DNA of 64,000 nucleotides from Paracentrotus lividus (lineage: Eukaryota > Echinodermata > Echinoidea > Camarodonta > Echinidae), in the NCBI GenBank assembly GCA_940671915.1, contig CALNVZ010003433.1:29440119-29504118 (forward strand), written 5' to 3'. Under the pieces are notes generated by a model, which ran no database searches, was not told the DNA's origin, and worked only from the letters and a program-made list of their open reading frames with translations. Below are positions 1-14,300 of the stretch, one piece after another. Numbering within the stretch: the stretch's first letter is position 1; each line of letters opens with the position of its first letter. Position numbers and translations under genes: made by a program.

Positions 1-3000
1 GTTCTGTCACTTCTTGGTCACTTATTGGCCGAAGGTTGACATTAGCCCAAATGAAATAAAAATCATATTTACAATTATATAGCGCCAAAAATATAGTTAG
101 ACTGTGTCTCTTAGCACTTTACAGACATTTTTTATCATTCCGGTCATCAGAAACAGATTTCCCCGCACACAATTTGTGCACATTCTCCACTCCCTACTTT
201 AATGCCGGCCATGAACTGAAAAATGTTTGATATTTGTTTTCATAACAAAAGGCATGCACAAAAAATGGCAGGTCTGAAAATCTGTCGTATTTAATATGAT
301 TTAATCATTGTAATGTCCACTTTGGGGTTCTTACCATTTTGACCCACACTGACCATTCTAGGCCCTATATGTGAATGGTCAGTGTGGTCAAAATGGTAAC
401 AACCGCAAAGTGGATACAAGTAATTTACCATTTAGTCCATAACGCAATACGTGTATTGAGTTTAATGTTTGTGAATGCTCACCCGTAAACTTTTATTTTC
501 CTCACTAATAAGTTCTGGCCACTTTGGCCGCTTTGTGGTCAAGGCACCTAGAGCACTAATTTTATGTCATTTAAAAAAAAATCTAAATAGAATATATTTC
601 AATCACTATGCGTATATTGTACAATTTTATACAAAGAATAACAATCGTGTTATCGCCATGATCATGATGATGTTATAAGCAAAACACAGAAAGAGTAATT
701 TCCAAGTGATCATATAAATTCAAGATGACCATTGTGTGATTTCCATAGCAACATGAATTCTTATATAGTGACATGACTACATGTATTTACACATGTTCGT
801 GATCTGATGACGATTTGGAATATCGAAATTGAAGAAGAATGTCATGAAAATGATCATTTCAACGACTTTCAATGACTTTACCATTATAGCAAAGCCGGTT
901 TTTATGTTGCTTGACATGTGTCATGAGCGAGTCAGTGTCTTAACCAAGGCTCCAGCAATGCCTCCTCTCTCAGGAAAGCATTTCAACCAGGCGGGGAGAA
1001 TACATGACCTCTGGCAGCTAATCATGACGCGCATCAAACATAATTGACCTCTTCTTAATTTATAACGTTAAGAGTAAAGAGATCTTGAAGGATTCTAGTG
1101 AGTCATCTCCATCTCCTGAAAGGATGGGGGAAAAAGTGTCTACAACTTCTTCAAGTTGTCTTTGACCGTTCTTGCCAAGATGCCGCGTGGCAAACAAGGT
1201 GTCAGTTGTATGATAATTACATGGACGTTGTTGACATTATTTTACTGTTCATTAGAGTTGTGATAATCATCACATTCTTCATAGTAGAAACAACGTCTTC
1301 GAGAACTGCCACTATTATGCATGCCATTATGTGCCTGTATATACTATCTTGGGTCCAGTACATTGATACCACTCATCCGGGAATAAGGGAACAACTTGTA
1401 CGAGATGGCTTATCTGTGTCTTAGAAGCTGCCATCGATTCGTTTGCCATGTTTGCAAGGCAGCTATAGTTGACTAATTTGTGGACACCTCCATCATTTGC
1501 TGCTACAGCATCTCGATGAAGAAGCATTATTACATAATATTAGTCAGTCACCTCTTTGACTAAGCGAAATCCTTCACTTTATTGAAAGGGTCTTCTTAAC
1601 CTTTAAGGGTCATTCACATATCCTGAAGGAATGAGTTGCCCGAGAAGAGGTTTAGCATGTCATTCTTCACATCACCTGGCATCTTTTTAAAGACTCTTAT
1701 AGTGAACCATTCTGGTGTCAATATCTTGCACATGTTCAAGTCTCCAGGGAACTTTTTGTCCTTGACTACTAAGTTCATGGCTTGGATCAAGACCAGTCCA
1801 AAAAGAGCTGACTGTATAATGGTATTTCTAGTTACTCCCTGATTTGGTAGATGATGCAGTGATTGTTAAGAACACTAACAAACAAGCCATGTATTATTCC
1901 AGGATGAGTGGTATCCCTGTACAGGACCCAAATATAGTATATACAAGCACAAGCATATTAACAGTTCGCTTTAAAGAAGACACTGACAGTTTCCTACATG
2001 AATGTAAACAGATCAACATGGTTCTCACAGTTCTACTGACAGTAAACACGAGTCAACGATGTCCACTCTTTCACCCAAACTGGATTTACACCATGTTTGT
2101 CACACTGGTGTCTTTTCAGAAACGATCAAAGACAGCCATGAAGGGGTTATTAGACACTTTCTTCCATCCTTTCAGGAGATGGAGATGACTCAACATCCTC
2201 CAAGATCTTGACAAATGTCAGTAGCTTTCATTTGACTCTTCACATTACAGAAGACTTTAACATGTTTATACGAACGATAAGTATTCAGGAGGAATGACTT
2301 CTTCCCGCCTAGTTGAAATTTTTTCCAGATAGAAAGGCAGTGGAGACTTGGTCATGTTGGTTATACTGACTCGCTCAGGACACAATATTTAACCAGTGCA
2401 ACATGAAAAAATGCTTTTGCTATAATGGTTAAGTAATAGACTACATTTAACATGGCATTCTTTCTTTAATTACTATATTCCTTGGTGATATTTCAAATCG
2501 TCAAAAGATCCTAGTCATGCAGATCTACAATTAGTTACATGAAATTAAATTATCTCTCTATAGATTTCATGTTGCTATGGAAATACTGATCAGCTTGGAT
2601 CAGCATGATCACCTGGAATTTTCTCTTTCTGTGTTTTCTTTGCACTATCATGACGATATATACAATTTTTATTCTTTGCAGACAATTGAACAATAAAGTC
2701 TGAGTGAGTGAAATTGTATCTATTTAATAATAACAAAAAATGACATAAAAATTATTGCTTAACCTTTGACCAAAAAGTGGCCAAAATGACCAGACTCAAT
2801 GAATGAGACAAATAATCATTTTAACGTGGTTGGGCATTAACAAACATTAAACTCAATACAAGTAGTGCATTGATACTAAATAATGGTTTACTGGTATCAT
2901 TTGGCGGTTGTTCCATTTTGACCACACTGACCATTCACATATAGGAATAGTCAGTGCAGATCAAAATGGTAAGAACCGCCACAGTGGACATTACAATGAT

Positions 3001-3308
3001 TAAATCACATTAAAAATGACATATTTTCAGATTTGACATTATTTGTGAATGCCTTTTGTTGTGAAATACAAATATCAAACATTTTTTGTTCTTTATTATG
3101 GCCGACATTAAAGTAGGGAGTGGAGAATGTGCACATATTGTGTGCGGGGAAATCTGTTTCTTGTGACCGGAATGATAAAAATGTCTGTAAAATGCTTGAG
3201 ACACAATCTAACTATGTTTTAGGCGCTATATAAATTGTAAATATTATTTTCATTCATTTAGGCTAATGGTCAACCTCCGGCCAATAATGACCAATAAGTG
3301 ACCAGAAC
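1..3308. mobile_element. 3.3-kb palindromic (foldback) element
   Basis: The two halves are diverged inverted copies of each other with arms of about 1.6 kb meeting near 1640-1655. Examples: 1-30 pairs with 3279-3308, the hairpin at 315-415 with one at 2895-2995, and 1103-1130 with 2162-2190. Each arm has its own nested 90-base hairpin (tccactttg...caaagtgga type). Short open frames inside are not recognised. The left end coincides with the window edge, so the outer boundary and any target duplication cannot be judged. Confidence 0.75.
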
Positions 3309-4188
3309 CTTATGGGTAGGTTGAATAAGACCTCTAGTTTTTAAATCAGCATCAATTTTTCCCACTTCTCCACCACAAGTCAACTCCTAATGAAATGAGT
3401 TGAACGAAAGATAGTACGTCTACATGTATACACATGTATACACTATAATACATGTGTAATACATAGGCCTGATAAGCAAAATCCATCAAAACTGCAAAAT
3501 GGTCACTTTCGGTCAAACTGGCCTAAATGACCAGGGCTGTCCAAATATTTAAGGAGAATGGTATGGGAGTATTCTTTTAGACCTAGGAAGTTTTTTAAAT
3601 GGTTTTGAGATGGAAAATCCTTCACTTGGAGGACTCTGATGGTCATTTTGGTTAATTTTTGTCCCAAAAATGATAAAAATGTCAAATTTTGGCCGAAATT
3701 GACCAAAATGACCCCTTTTATGACCCAGAGAGTATATTAAACCACTTTTTCCAGAATCAGCGCACATTTTTACATCAGATAAGTTGTAAAAATCCCATTT
3801 ATCGGCAAAAATGATTGAAATAAAATACCTTGACCACAAGTGACCAAAAGGTCATTTTGGACAAAAATTGGCCAAAATGGCCAAGTGTCATGGGTACGGT
3901 CAGTAAGAGTCACATTTTTGAATCAGCGCCAAATTTTACTATAGATAGAACCTTCAAACCTTCCCCAGCAAAAATACTGATTAACGGCCCTTGCTCCTAG
4001 GGTAATATACAAACCTTATATACTTCAAATTCCTAAACATTGCTTTATTGATGGGGTTCTTTGTTTCACTATTATGTTAACATTATTTGTTGCAATCATT
4101 CTTGATAACCATGATTCATATATGGCTTTAAAAAAAAATCACAGTATTCAACAGGACATTTATCTCTCATACCTGTTCTATATTTCAG
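3309..4188 (+). other. intron or upstream sequence of the TRPA-like gene
   Basis: AT-rich sequence with many scattered tggccaaaatgacc-type words (3490-3890) also found in the palindrome arms at about 510 and 2770. No exon was recognised. Confidence 0.4.
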
Positions 4189-4381
4189 TCATGAAAAGGA
4201 CCTGAAGATCACTATGGAAGATGGTGAGTTGGATGGTACCCCCTCATTGCTCAAGTTTACTGCAATGAAAGGAGCCAGCGACAGTCTGGTGGTTCTCCTC
4301 AAGCATGTGAAGGATCAATCTACTGTAATTGAACTGTTTAAGTGGATCTCAGTGGAGAAAAACCTACCACTAGTTCTACAG
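4189..4381 (+). CDS. TRPA-like exon 1 of window (pre-ankyrin or ankyrin segment)
   Basis: The acceptor is ttcag before 4189 and the donor is gtttgt after 4381. The exon enters with one base completing a codon and ends in phase 0. It encodes 64 residues including LLKFTAMKGASDSLVVLLKH, helical and ankyrin-like. An ATG at 4214 is in frame but is not the likely gene start, because the frame is open back to a good acceptor. Confidence 0.75.
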
Positions 4382-7300
4382 GTTTGTATACTTGCCTTGA
4401 TTAATTCCAGGGCCAAATTGTTTCCTCTCTTCAAGTTTGCATCCTTTATTGCCCTCATGTGTCTGATATGAATTTAAAATATGTTTAAAAAAAGGAAGGG
4501 GGTAAATGGCCAATTTGTATGAAAAACAATATTAGGATGTCGAAATGTTAAAAAACTTATTAATTAGAATTCATGTTTTGATTTCCAAGTGTCAAAAATG
4601 TGGTAATGCCAGACCAAATCAGCACATCTAGTTGAGATTTGTTTGTTTTGTTTATGTGTTTTGTGAAATAACAATTCAAGGTGATAATGTAAAACAAAAA
4701 TAAAAGCAAGTATCTGTGTTATCTGTCATGTTTTCTCTTTTTTTTTTTGGGGGGGGGGTGGTCCCTTTAGGAATTATTGAACCGATTTGATGACATCAGC
4801 ACAGGAGTTGAGGCTGTGGAGATTGAGAAAATTATACTACCGTGTGCAGCCAAGGGACAGACAGAGTAAGAACAGTGACATTTCTATAGTTACAATAATT
4901 GAAGAGAGAGAGGAGAGTATAATAATGTATATTTAAAAAACGAGGTACGAGGCAGCATTCCTGAGTAACAATTTCAGTTATATGATTATTTCAAGATATA
5001 GATACTCTAGATTTGGGGGAATTGGATAATACCAATGCTCATTTTACACCATATGATTTTCTTATCTCACCCCTATACCCATGTATGCTGTAGAGTGTAG
5101 GAGACTAATGTTTTTTCCAGGACAAGACATGTAGACTTGTAAAATTTAGAAGAGAAGCTGTCCCAAACAGGATCCATGAGAAACTCACATGTTCTACAGT
5201 CTCATGGAGTTTGTTTCCTGACACAAGAATACTGGTCAGTAGAATGAGAACAGAAGGGGCCCCAAACAGCATCCTTGGGGGAATACCACATTCAGTTCAT
5301 TTTATTGCATCTTATTCCTCTCTCCCACACAGGAGTCTCCAGGAGTTTGTTTCCTGGCATAAGCGTACTGTTCAACTGAAAGATGCTCAAGAGAATACTG
5401 TAATGCACCTGATAGCTCGTGGTGGTCACCTGGACACTGCTAAAGCTATACTGAAGAACCAGGATATTCTGCTTTGTGAACAGTAAGTTTTGAATTCTCA
5501 AATCTGAGGACAGTATTTTGAAGCTACATATAGGTTTCCTTCTGTAATGCCTTTGTAACCACCCAACTTTTTACAACAAAACCTAATTCCTGAACTACCC
5601 ACATTGTCCGTGTATGCCTTTCCCAGCATGCAACTTTCTGGTTACTTCTTATAAAACATTCCAAGGTAAATGTTTGTAGATGTGCAATGTCCATTTCTCT
5701 TCACAACATTCACATCATACATACCAAGCAAGCAAACAGAAATTTATTTTTTCCAAACATCCCATGATTCCAATATACAACCCAGTATAGGCTAATCAAC
5801 TAAATTATTGTCAATGGTTGGGTGAAACGTTATGTTAAGACCGATACTCGGCATACATATTTATGATATCAACAAGCCCATAGGAAGCTCACCTACTTAT
5901 ATCAGCTCTTACTGTATATTTACAATCATCATTTCTCTTACTAATCAGGAATATGTTTGGACAGACACCCCTTCATCTTACAATCAAACAAGGTCATAAA
6001 CTTACCACTAAGCTCCTTCTGAAGGCCGACAAATTCTTAGCTGGTATGCAAGATAAGAAGGGTGTAAGTGTACATTTATTATTAACCCGCTTTCGCAACC
6101 GAGACAGAAGCAAAGATGCCATGAGTATTTAACCATGAATCTATTTTTTTTAAAGAGGAAGAGAGAGAGAGAGAGAGAAAAAATGCTATTGTTGATATAG
6201 TTGTATGTACTACAAATCATGCATTCAAATAAACTGAAAGCTAACTTGAGATGACAATAATATTTCGTACTTACAGTATATAGTGATATGTACATGTGTA
6301 CCTAATTTGTAGCTCTTTATGCCCATGTCTTGACCTACATTTGTAAGTTACCAGATTCCGCCATGCATGCAGACTATGTGTGCACATTCTCCACTGCCTG
6401 GAGAGCATTCTAGCCAGGTACTATGTAGGTGCACACAATGGTATTAAAGAGACAACAAAAATTCACTATAACCTTTGGAATTGCCTTTCTTTGACATGAT
6501 GTGGTGACTTCATTTTTTTGGGTAAGAGAGCTGGGATTTGGAGAGAACATTACTTGACTTATTACCTGTAAATTAACCAAAAAGGTTATTTTTTCACCAA
6601 AATTTGAGATACAATGTCTTCTCACCCCATCGACAATATGTAGATAATGTCTTTCCAAATGTAATTAATTTCAAGACATTTGTTGACCCTGCAGATGACC
6701 CCGCTGATGTACGCCTGCAAAGTCGGGAACCTCCTTATTGTAGAGATGCTACTGGAACAGGATCAAGACGAGATTAAGTTCTTTGCATGTGATCACAAGG
6801 GTCGCAACTGCCTTGATCACGCTATCCGCAATGGTCATGAGTAAGTAAACGAAAAGTTTTTTTACTAAGTGCATGAGAGGTTGACAAGTGTACAGGCTTA
6901 TGCTTAACCCCCTTGATGCCTTATCAGGACCACTACCCATTGGACAATTACCCCCAAGACAACTACCCCCCAGAAATAAGGTTAGGGTTAGGTGTAGAGT
7001 TAAAGAATAGATATTTGGTGGGAGTTAGTTATCCGGGGGTGATCCATGGCAGATATATATCAATACTATAATCTAGAATAATTGCCCCCTTTCACAAATC
7101 CAGTTCAACATTTACATGCCAATATTGTTTGTCCCCCTTTAATTTTTTCCTCTCTTTTTCGAAAAAAGTAGTATGATGAAGAACATTTTTTTTTTTTACT
7201 AACATTCTAAAATGTCACACTGTATGACTTGAATTCTCTCTTTTAGGATGGTAGCTGTGACTCTGTTATCCCAGGACAATTGGCGCACCCTTATGGCCCA

Positions 7301-10300
7301 CTCAACAGGTGAAGGGGGGAGCAAGACGACCCCCATGAGGAACCTCATCACTAACATGCCAGGTAGATAACTATTATACAAATATTGTATGCTCATGAGT
7401 GTCTTGTGGTATAATAAAATTCTTATCAGAGGTAAATATGTGTGACAGAGTTGTAGAGGGGAATCAAGAAAACCTCTGTGTGAAATCTCAGCATCCAGAT
7501 GCCAGGTTAGGTGTCTGGTTTCATGCCTATTAGTTTTATTAAGGGTGTCTATTAAGGACGTTGCACAGTTGAAACGAAGTCCATGTCATTTTCACCAAAT
7601 TTTGCACAAAGTTACTTTGGTATCTATGTATGCCAACAATGCAAAAAATAATATAGGTTCATGTGCTTGATTTTTTGCTACGGGACTTTGAAGTTGCCAT
7701 AATGGCAAGTAAATACGCATAATTCAAGAAATTGGCCTCTGTTAGACCTCGCGATTGCAACAAACGAGTTAAAATCTCATTTCTTGTCAAAACCATATCA
7801 AACTTTATCAAATTTTCCCGATTTGTTACGAAGTTATACCAAAGATGGGACATTGTTTAAATGGCACATTTGTACTTATTTTTGAGCCAGCAGCGCCTCA
7901 TGTGGCAAAAATGGTGCGTAAAATGGCAAAAAACATATCTTAGAGCTTGGAATCTACAAAAAATAAAAAAGTATAATTTAAGGTGCACTTTTTAAAAACC
8001 ATGACAGTCTCATCAAATTTGCAAAGTTGTAGAGGGATTCATATAAATATGTAGAGACTTTTAAAAAGGGGGGTCCATGTGCTCGTTTTCGAACTATCGG
8101 CGCTCGATACTCCCAAATCGGCTTGAAAAGTCACAAAAACGCGCCGAAAACGTCCAAAAAGCGTGAAAATCCATTCTAAATTACACTTGATTCATAATTA
8201 TGCTCCCAAACATTCAAATTCATGCCATTTTCATAAAAATTTGCAAAATTGTAGAGGAATACATACTCAATGGGTAGAAACATTAAAAAAAGGGGGTCCA
8301 TGTGCTTGTTTGTAAGCTATCGGAGCCCGAAGAGTTGCGAATTGGCTTGAAAACACAAAAAAGCGCCAAAAACGTCAAACAAGTCTGAGAATCCAAAATA
8401 TTACACTGATTAAAATCATGCTCTCGGACATTAAAAAAAAATGTCAATTTCATCAAAATTTGCCAAGTTGTAGAGTTTATAAACTAAAGAGGGGGCAAAG
8501 GGGGTCCATGTGCTCGTTTTCAAAATATCGGTCTGTAATAGTGGCGAGTCGACTTGAAAACCACCGAAACGTGCCAAAAATACTCAAAAATGTGAAAACT
8601 CTAATTTTCGACTTATTCAAAATCCTGCTCCCAAACATTTACAATTCATTTTCATATCCATCGCAATCTCTATAGAATAACACGAACAGGCACCAACTTA
8701 AATGCTTTACATATCTCTGCAAGTAGGTAAATAATGAACAAAAAGAAGGAATAAATAAAATATTGATAAAGGTCATTTCTTTTAACTCTTCGAACGCTGG
8801 ATCGCCCATGAGCGCTGTATATTTTTCCATTGTGACGTAGTAAATAATGCGCACCCAGGATGCGCGGTCAAGATGCGCAGAAACATAACTGTGCAACGTC
8901 CTTAAACAAGAAAATCCTTGTTTGCAGTTGAAACTGAGAAAAAAAATTTCTTATGACACATAACCTTGCACATGTTGCTGCAGTGGCAAAACAAACTTTG
9001 TTGATGCATGTACATTGTATGTTTAGAAACAAACAAAGGTTGAATTGAGTAAATAAATTTTCAAATTTTCACTGGCGAACCAGCCAACCTCGCACTATTT
9101 ACATGCAATAAAAACAAATACATGGGACTACATAAAACTGGATGTAGTACCTTTTGGAAACGAACTGAAATGGATGTAGTACCTTTTGGAAATGATATGA
9201 TTATTGAAATTAATTTTTCACCCTTCCCATTGAAATTTATGTTTCGTTTGTAACAGTGTGTAGAGGTGCTTAAAATGAGTAGATTAATGCCAAAAATGAA
9301 TTTTTATGGAAAATGGATGTAGTACCTTTTGGAAATGAGCTCTTCGTATGTACAAATGTAGATGCACTTTGGATATATTCATGTTCAATCTGATGCCTTC
9401 AGAGTTCGCTTATGAACTGAAAAGTTATTTCAGGTCAAACAATCAAAATTATTTTCTCCCCTATTTTAAAGGTGTCTGTCGATTTGTATTGGACAAGTGT
9501 ATCACGAGGCTAACTGACAAAGATATCGAAGACGAAAGCTTTGTGAAGATAAGATGATTATGAACTGCTTGAAGACTGGTTCTCAGATTGGATGGAAGAT
9601 GAATCACTATCCGGTAGAACTCTCTTACATGTATGTCGATTTATTAAATCAAAATGAGACACAATTCACAAGCAAATAGTCAAAAGCATCAAGAAAATCA
9701 ACAAATAGAAAAAAGGGGGGGGGGAATTGACTACTTTAAATAATGAAGATACATGTAGGTGTCTTCCAGTGAAGTTAATTACTTCAAAATCTGCCAAGAG
9801 ATGATTTCTGAAGAATGATTTGAAGTGTTAAGCTGAAGTGCATTTGCCATTTTTGTTGAGACGAGCTGATTTGGCTATAACAAAATATATTCGAGCTCAG
9901 CCCTCAATGGGTTAACAGAACTTTGGCTGTCCCTTTCATACATGAAGGAAGGTGTGAACAGCTGGTTGAAGTGTGGAAAATTAATGTAAATGTTTTGATT
10001 GCAAATTAATGTTTACCAGTCCTTAATTTGGTTAAAAATAATTGTTTTTCCCTCACAGGCAGAAGATGGACTTTCTCTAACATGATGCTCCGCACTATCA
10101 GCAGCTAGGCACTACAGATTTCCAACGTGAGGACATGAGTGAATCAGTAAGAAACTTTAAAGGGAATTTCTTACTTTGAGGAGACTTGGCTTGCAAAAAA
10201 TCCGAGCTGTGGGCCTCATGTACATGCTGCAAATGCATTGAATAATGTGTCTCTAGGAAACCTTGAAAAATAAATTTTCTGAGCAATCATTACGTACTTC

Positions 10301-11313
10301 ACAATTAAAGTAGAAACATGCAAGTGACTGAAATACAAGATTACTTTCCTCCATAGATAGCAGTGTTAACTTACATGTAAGTGTACCCAGGTATGCTTTT
10401 GTGAAAGGTAATATATTCAGACATCAATATCTTGGCATTGAAATGACCGATTAAACATGTAGCTTAAAAATCCTCAGGCGATTCCTATCTGACCTAAAGG
10501 TTTGAAATCATGGATATAGCATTAGCGGAAGAGTGATTTTTTAAAGATCCTAAACAAAGTTAACCAGTCCTAAACTCTAAAACACTTTTATATTGATCAT
10601 AATGTTTTATTTTTGTAAAGAGCAATAATTCCAAGTAGTCCTTTATTGTCACTCTGATACAATGGAAATCCCTTCACTTTTAACATTTTTGCAGGAAACT
10701 CCATTTTCATTCTGACGGACGACTCAAAGATGATGCCAAGATCTTTGTGACAGACCCGGTATATACCGCTCCAGAACCATCCACTCAGCTCATGGTATGA
10801 TTTATTTATAATAATAGTATCAATAATGAAACTAAATGATAATTTTTTTAGTTCTTTTTCTATTATGTAGAATGCAGTTTAGAAAACCAAATGGGAGAGG
10901 TTGCTATTTGAAGAGATTGCTTGTTATAGAAAGATGTGGGTATTTGTTCCAAAGTTTCAGGGTGCAGTTGAGCAGGCTCATCAACAAGAGTGGGGAGCAT
11001 TCATGGAGACATTTTCTACGTTATTAAGACATTTTCTTAAGATAGCCTTTTGGGATTAGAGAGAGTATCAGATTATTATTATTACTTGTACTTTTGGTTA
11101 GGTAAGGGAGAGCAAGACTGCAAGCAAGTTTTGTAATATTTGTAACAATATTCTCTTTCTAACCCAATATAATGTACCAGGAGTTTCTAAATGGGATAAG
11201 AATAAAGATTTATTCAACCATTCTGTAGTTCTCATAATGTTCAGATATTGTTACAAACCTCTCTCTCCTTTGAATCGTTCATAATGTTTTCGGTTCTACC
11301 CCTGTCCCCCTGC

Positions 11314-11351
<38 letters not shown>

Positions 11352-14300
11352 TTAGGCAATTTGCAATATTTTTTCCCCTTCAAATAGTAAATCAATTATT
11401 AAAAAAATAAAAAATTATATTTCTCTTTATGTGTACAGATCCAAAAGGATGAGAGTAAAGAGTTGCTGAACCACCCTGTAGTGCGCCTCATGTTCCGATA
11501 CAAGCACAAATCCACTCGAGTCAAATATTGGATCAGTCTCTTTCTCCAAATTATGCTCGTTACCCTTGTCACTGGACACAGCCTCGTCATCCCTCCACCA
11601 TTCTACGTTCAGACCGATCCTAAGGGCGGTAGGAACAACTATACTTGGTTGGCCGATGGTGAGACTAAGTGGAAGCAGGACCTGGATCCGGCTGCTTTGG
11701 TCCTGTTTGGGAACGTTGGGGCCTGGATCATCCTGGGATTGACTGTGATCTACTTCATTGATTTTGTAAGATGCAGATGTTATAGTTATACATGTCATTG
11801 TAATCATGATGGTAAACGCTAAATCATTTATAGCCAATATGAACCAGGAGCCTTGTATAGCACCACCTCAAGTAAGAAATGTCATTTGAAATTCATCATC
11901 GATCAGTTCCTGACACAAGGTTGTTATATGATTTTTATTTTACTAAATGACATGAGAAAATGAATGGTCTGAACCTGTCTAAAGAGAGACCATTAGAAGT
12001 ATTTAACTGGATTTTTTCTCTCCTTTCAATGAAAGATTGATAAAACTGAAGTTGTAAAAGAACATCACTAAAACAAATTGCAAATGATGTATTTTTATTA
12101 TATCTTGGGATTAGGTCTATCGCCTATGGATTTACAGGCACTCAACCTTCAACTCGATCCGTGGTCTCTTCAGCATTATCAGGGAAGTGGCTCTTCAAGT
12201 ATTCATCATTCTTTTCATCTTGCCAGGTCTTGGGGATCTCCACTATGGCTATGGTGTCAACTTCAAACCGGTACCAGAATTATGAATAATTAATTTTGAA
12301 TCCTGTCCATTCCGCTATTTCAACCTTCTTTGGTGAGACAGTAATCTAAAAATTGGCCACACTCAACCCAAGTGAGGTAAATGGGTACCTGGTAGGAATT
12401 TATTCCTTGAAATGCTAGAGCAGCATTATGGCAGTCACGATAAAGCTGGGGTTATAATACATGGTGCGCCAGGAGTGTCAAATGGCCATTATTATACTTG
12501 GATGGATGATTTTTAGTTGACCAGAAAAGGCATTGTACATGTATTTAAAGGTACATGTACATGTAGTGTCATCCTTTTTCACAAATTGCGAAAACTAATG
12601 CAACTTGGCATAACTTAAGAATATGATCAACCTATACTGTGTATTCAATCTTACTGTCATAGGTTGCCTAGATCAGTAATATGAAATGAAAATCTGACTG
12701 CCAATCTAGACCAGCTCTCCATCAACATCGTTGATATTACAGCGCGTGCAGCACAGACCACACCCAGCAATATACACACGGCGCATCAGTGTGCATTATT
12801 CTCTGCGTTAACGGTCAACGGTTCGCACCGTACGGTATATTTTTCGAGATTCGAAAAAATAGGAATGATTTTTGATAATCGCAATATTATGACAAACATA
12901 CACACTTGAGCTTAATCATGTTGTGGGAAGATGTAGTCATATATATACTACTTTATCCTCTCAAAAACTAGAAATGTAATGTTTTAGCCTGCAAAAGGAT
13001 GACACTACCTTTAAGATGTAGCATCAGAATCTTGCGCAATAGGGTTTTTGATAGTAAGTTTATCAATCAATTAGCATTGGTGATTTATGACGTAGCAATT
13101 GTCGTCAAGGCAAATGTCATTGCATTATGACTCCTATATTTACATATCATATAATTATTATGATGACAGCTGTTATGGCTTTATACTGTCCTAGAAATAG
13201 GGTCAGGGTTAGACTTGTGATAGGTTTTTTTTTGTTAGCAAGTGTTTCATTTGATGAGTATGCAGCATTTATGATGGACTTGTATATTTACAGAATTATT
13301 ACATGTATGTTCTATGTTTTAGGATTGGCAGTGGCAGCTAGGTGCATTTGCTGTGTTTCTGACATGGTTCAATTTCATCCTATTCCTCCAAACCGTTCCT
13401 TTCTTTGGCATCTACATCTTCATGTTTCTAGGTAAGATTCTAAATACTCACCCTATAGCCCCCTACAAAATTGTTGTTAGTTGCCTCACAATTGATAATA
13501 ATTCTCTGATTTGCCTCCCTAATGCTACAGTCACACAGACACTTATGTTTAGTTACGTATACGTTGTTTTGTCCTTCTTTCATCTTTTATTCTATCATTT
13601 CTTTTGTATTTCTTTGTTTTATTGGATGAACGAAATTATCACTATTTCCACTGCTGATTATGATGGGAAAGGGATCTGCAGAAAAGAAAATAATTTTTGG
13701 ATGCAACTGGACGTAATTCAACGTAAGTGTCTGTGTGACTGCAGCATTACAAATTACTGGTCTTATTCAAATTATACATTTATCTTGAAACATGTTTCTA
13801 GATAAGACTCTTAAACCGTAACATTGCCGAGGATTTATTCCGCTTTCCAAAATATTTGTTACTTTCTCAAAATCGATCATAATTTCTTCTGTCACAGCAT
13901 TTTTCTCTGATTTTTCTCCTAAAAATGCATTTGTCTAGCATTCAAATGATATCTTTATGTTTCTAGGCAAGGTTCTGAAACTCTATAACATTGTTGAGGG
14001 TCTATGTCCCATCCAAACTGTTTGTTACTGCCTCAGGATTGATCATGATTTTTATCTGGCACATGTTAGCATTTTCTCTGATTTGCCTTCCAACAAATTG
14101 ACTGGTCCTCAGTTCCACCCATAATATACATGCATGCATCAATGATTCTTTTAGTTTTTTCTCAGACATAAAAAACACCTTTGTTGGAGTATATACTGCC
14201 TTACAGCTTCTTATTGTATAAGCCGATATTTCTTAGATTTTGGACTACATGTAGTTTGGGAAATTTGTTAAAGGATAATTTTGTGATGTTTTCATTTCTA

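Noticed and set aside
1098..2188. Open frames inside the left palindrome
   Set aside because: Occur in inverted-repeat DNA, short, no recognised family; not listed as genes.
10059..10146. Using 9613 as donor into 10695 directly
   Set aside because: Length phase fits, but the frame that matches TRPA ends in the wrong phase and gtagaa is a weak donor; the 9630 model was preferred, still tentative.
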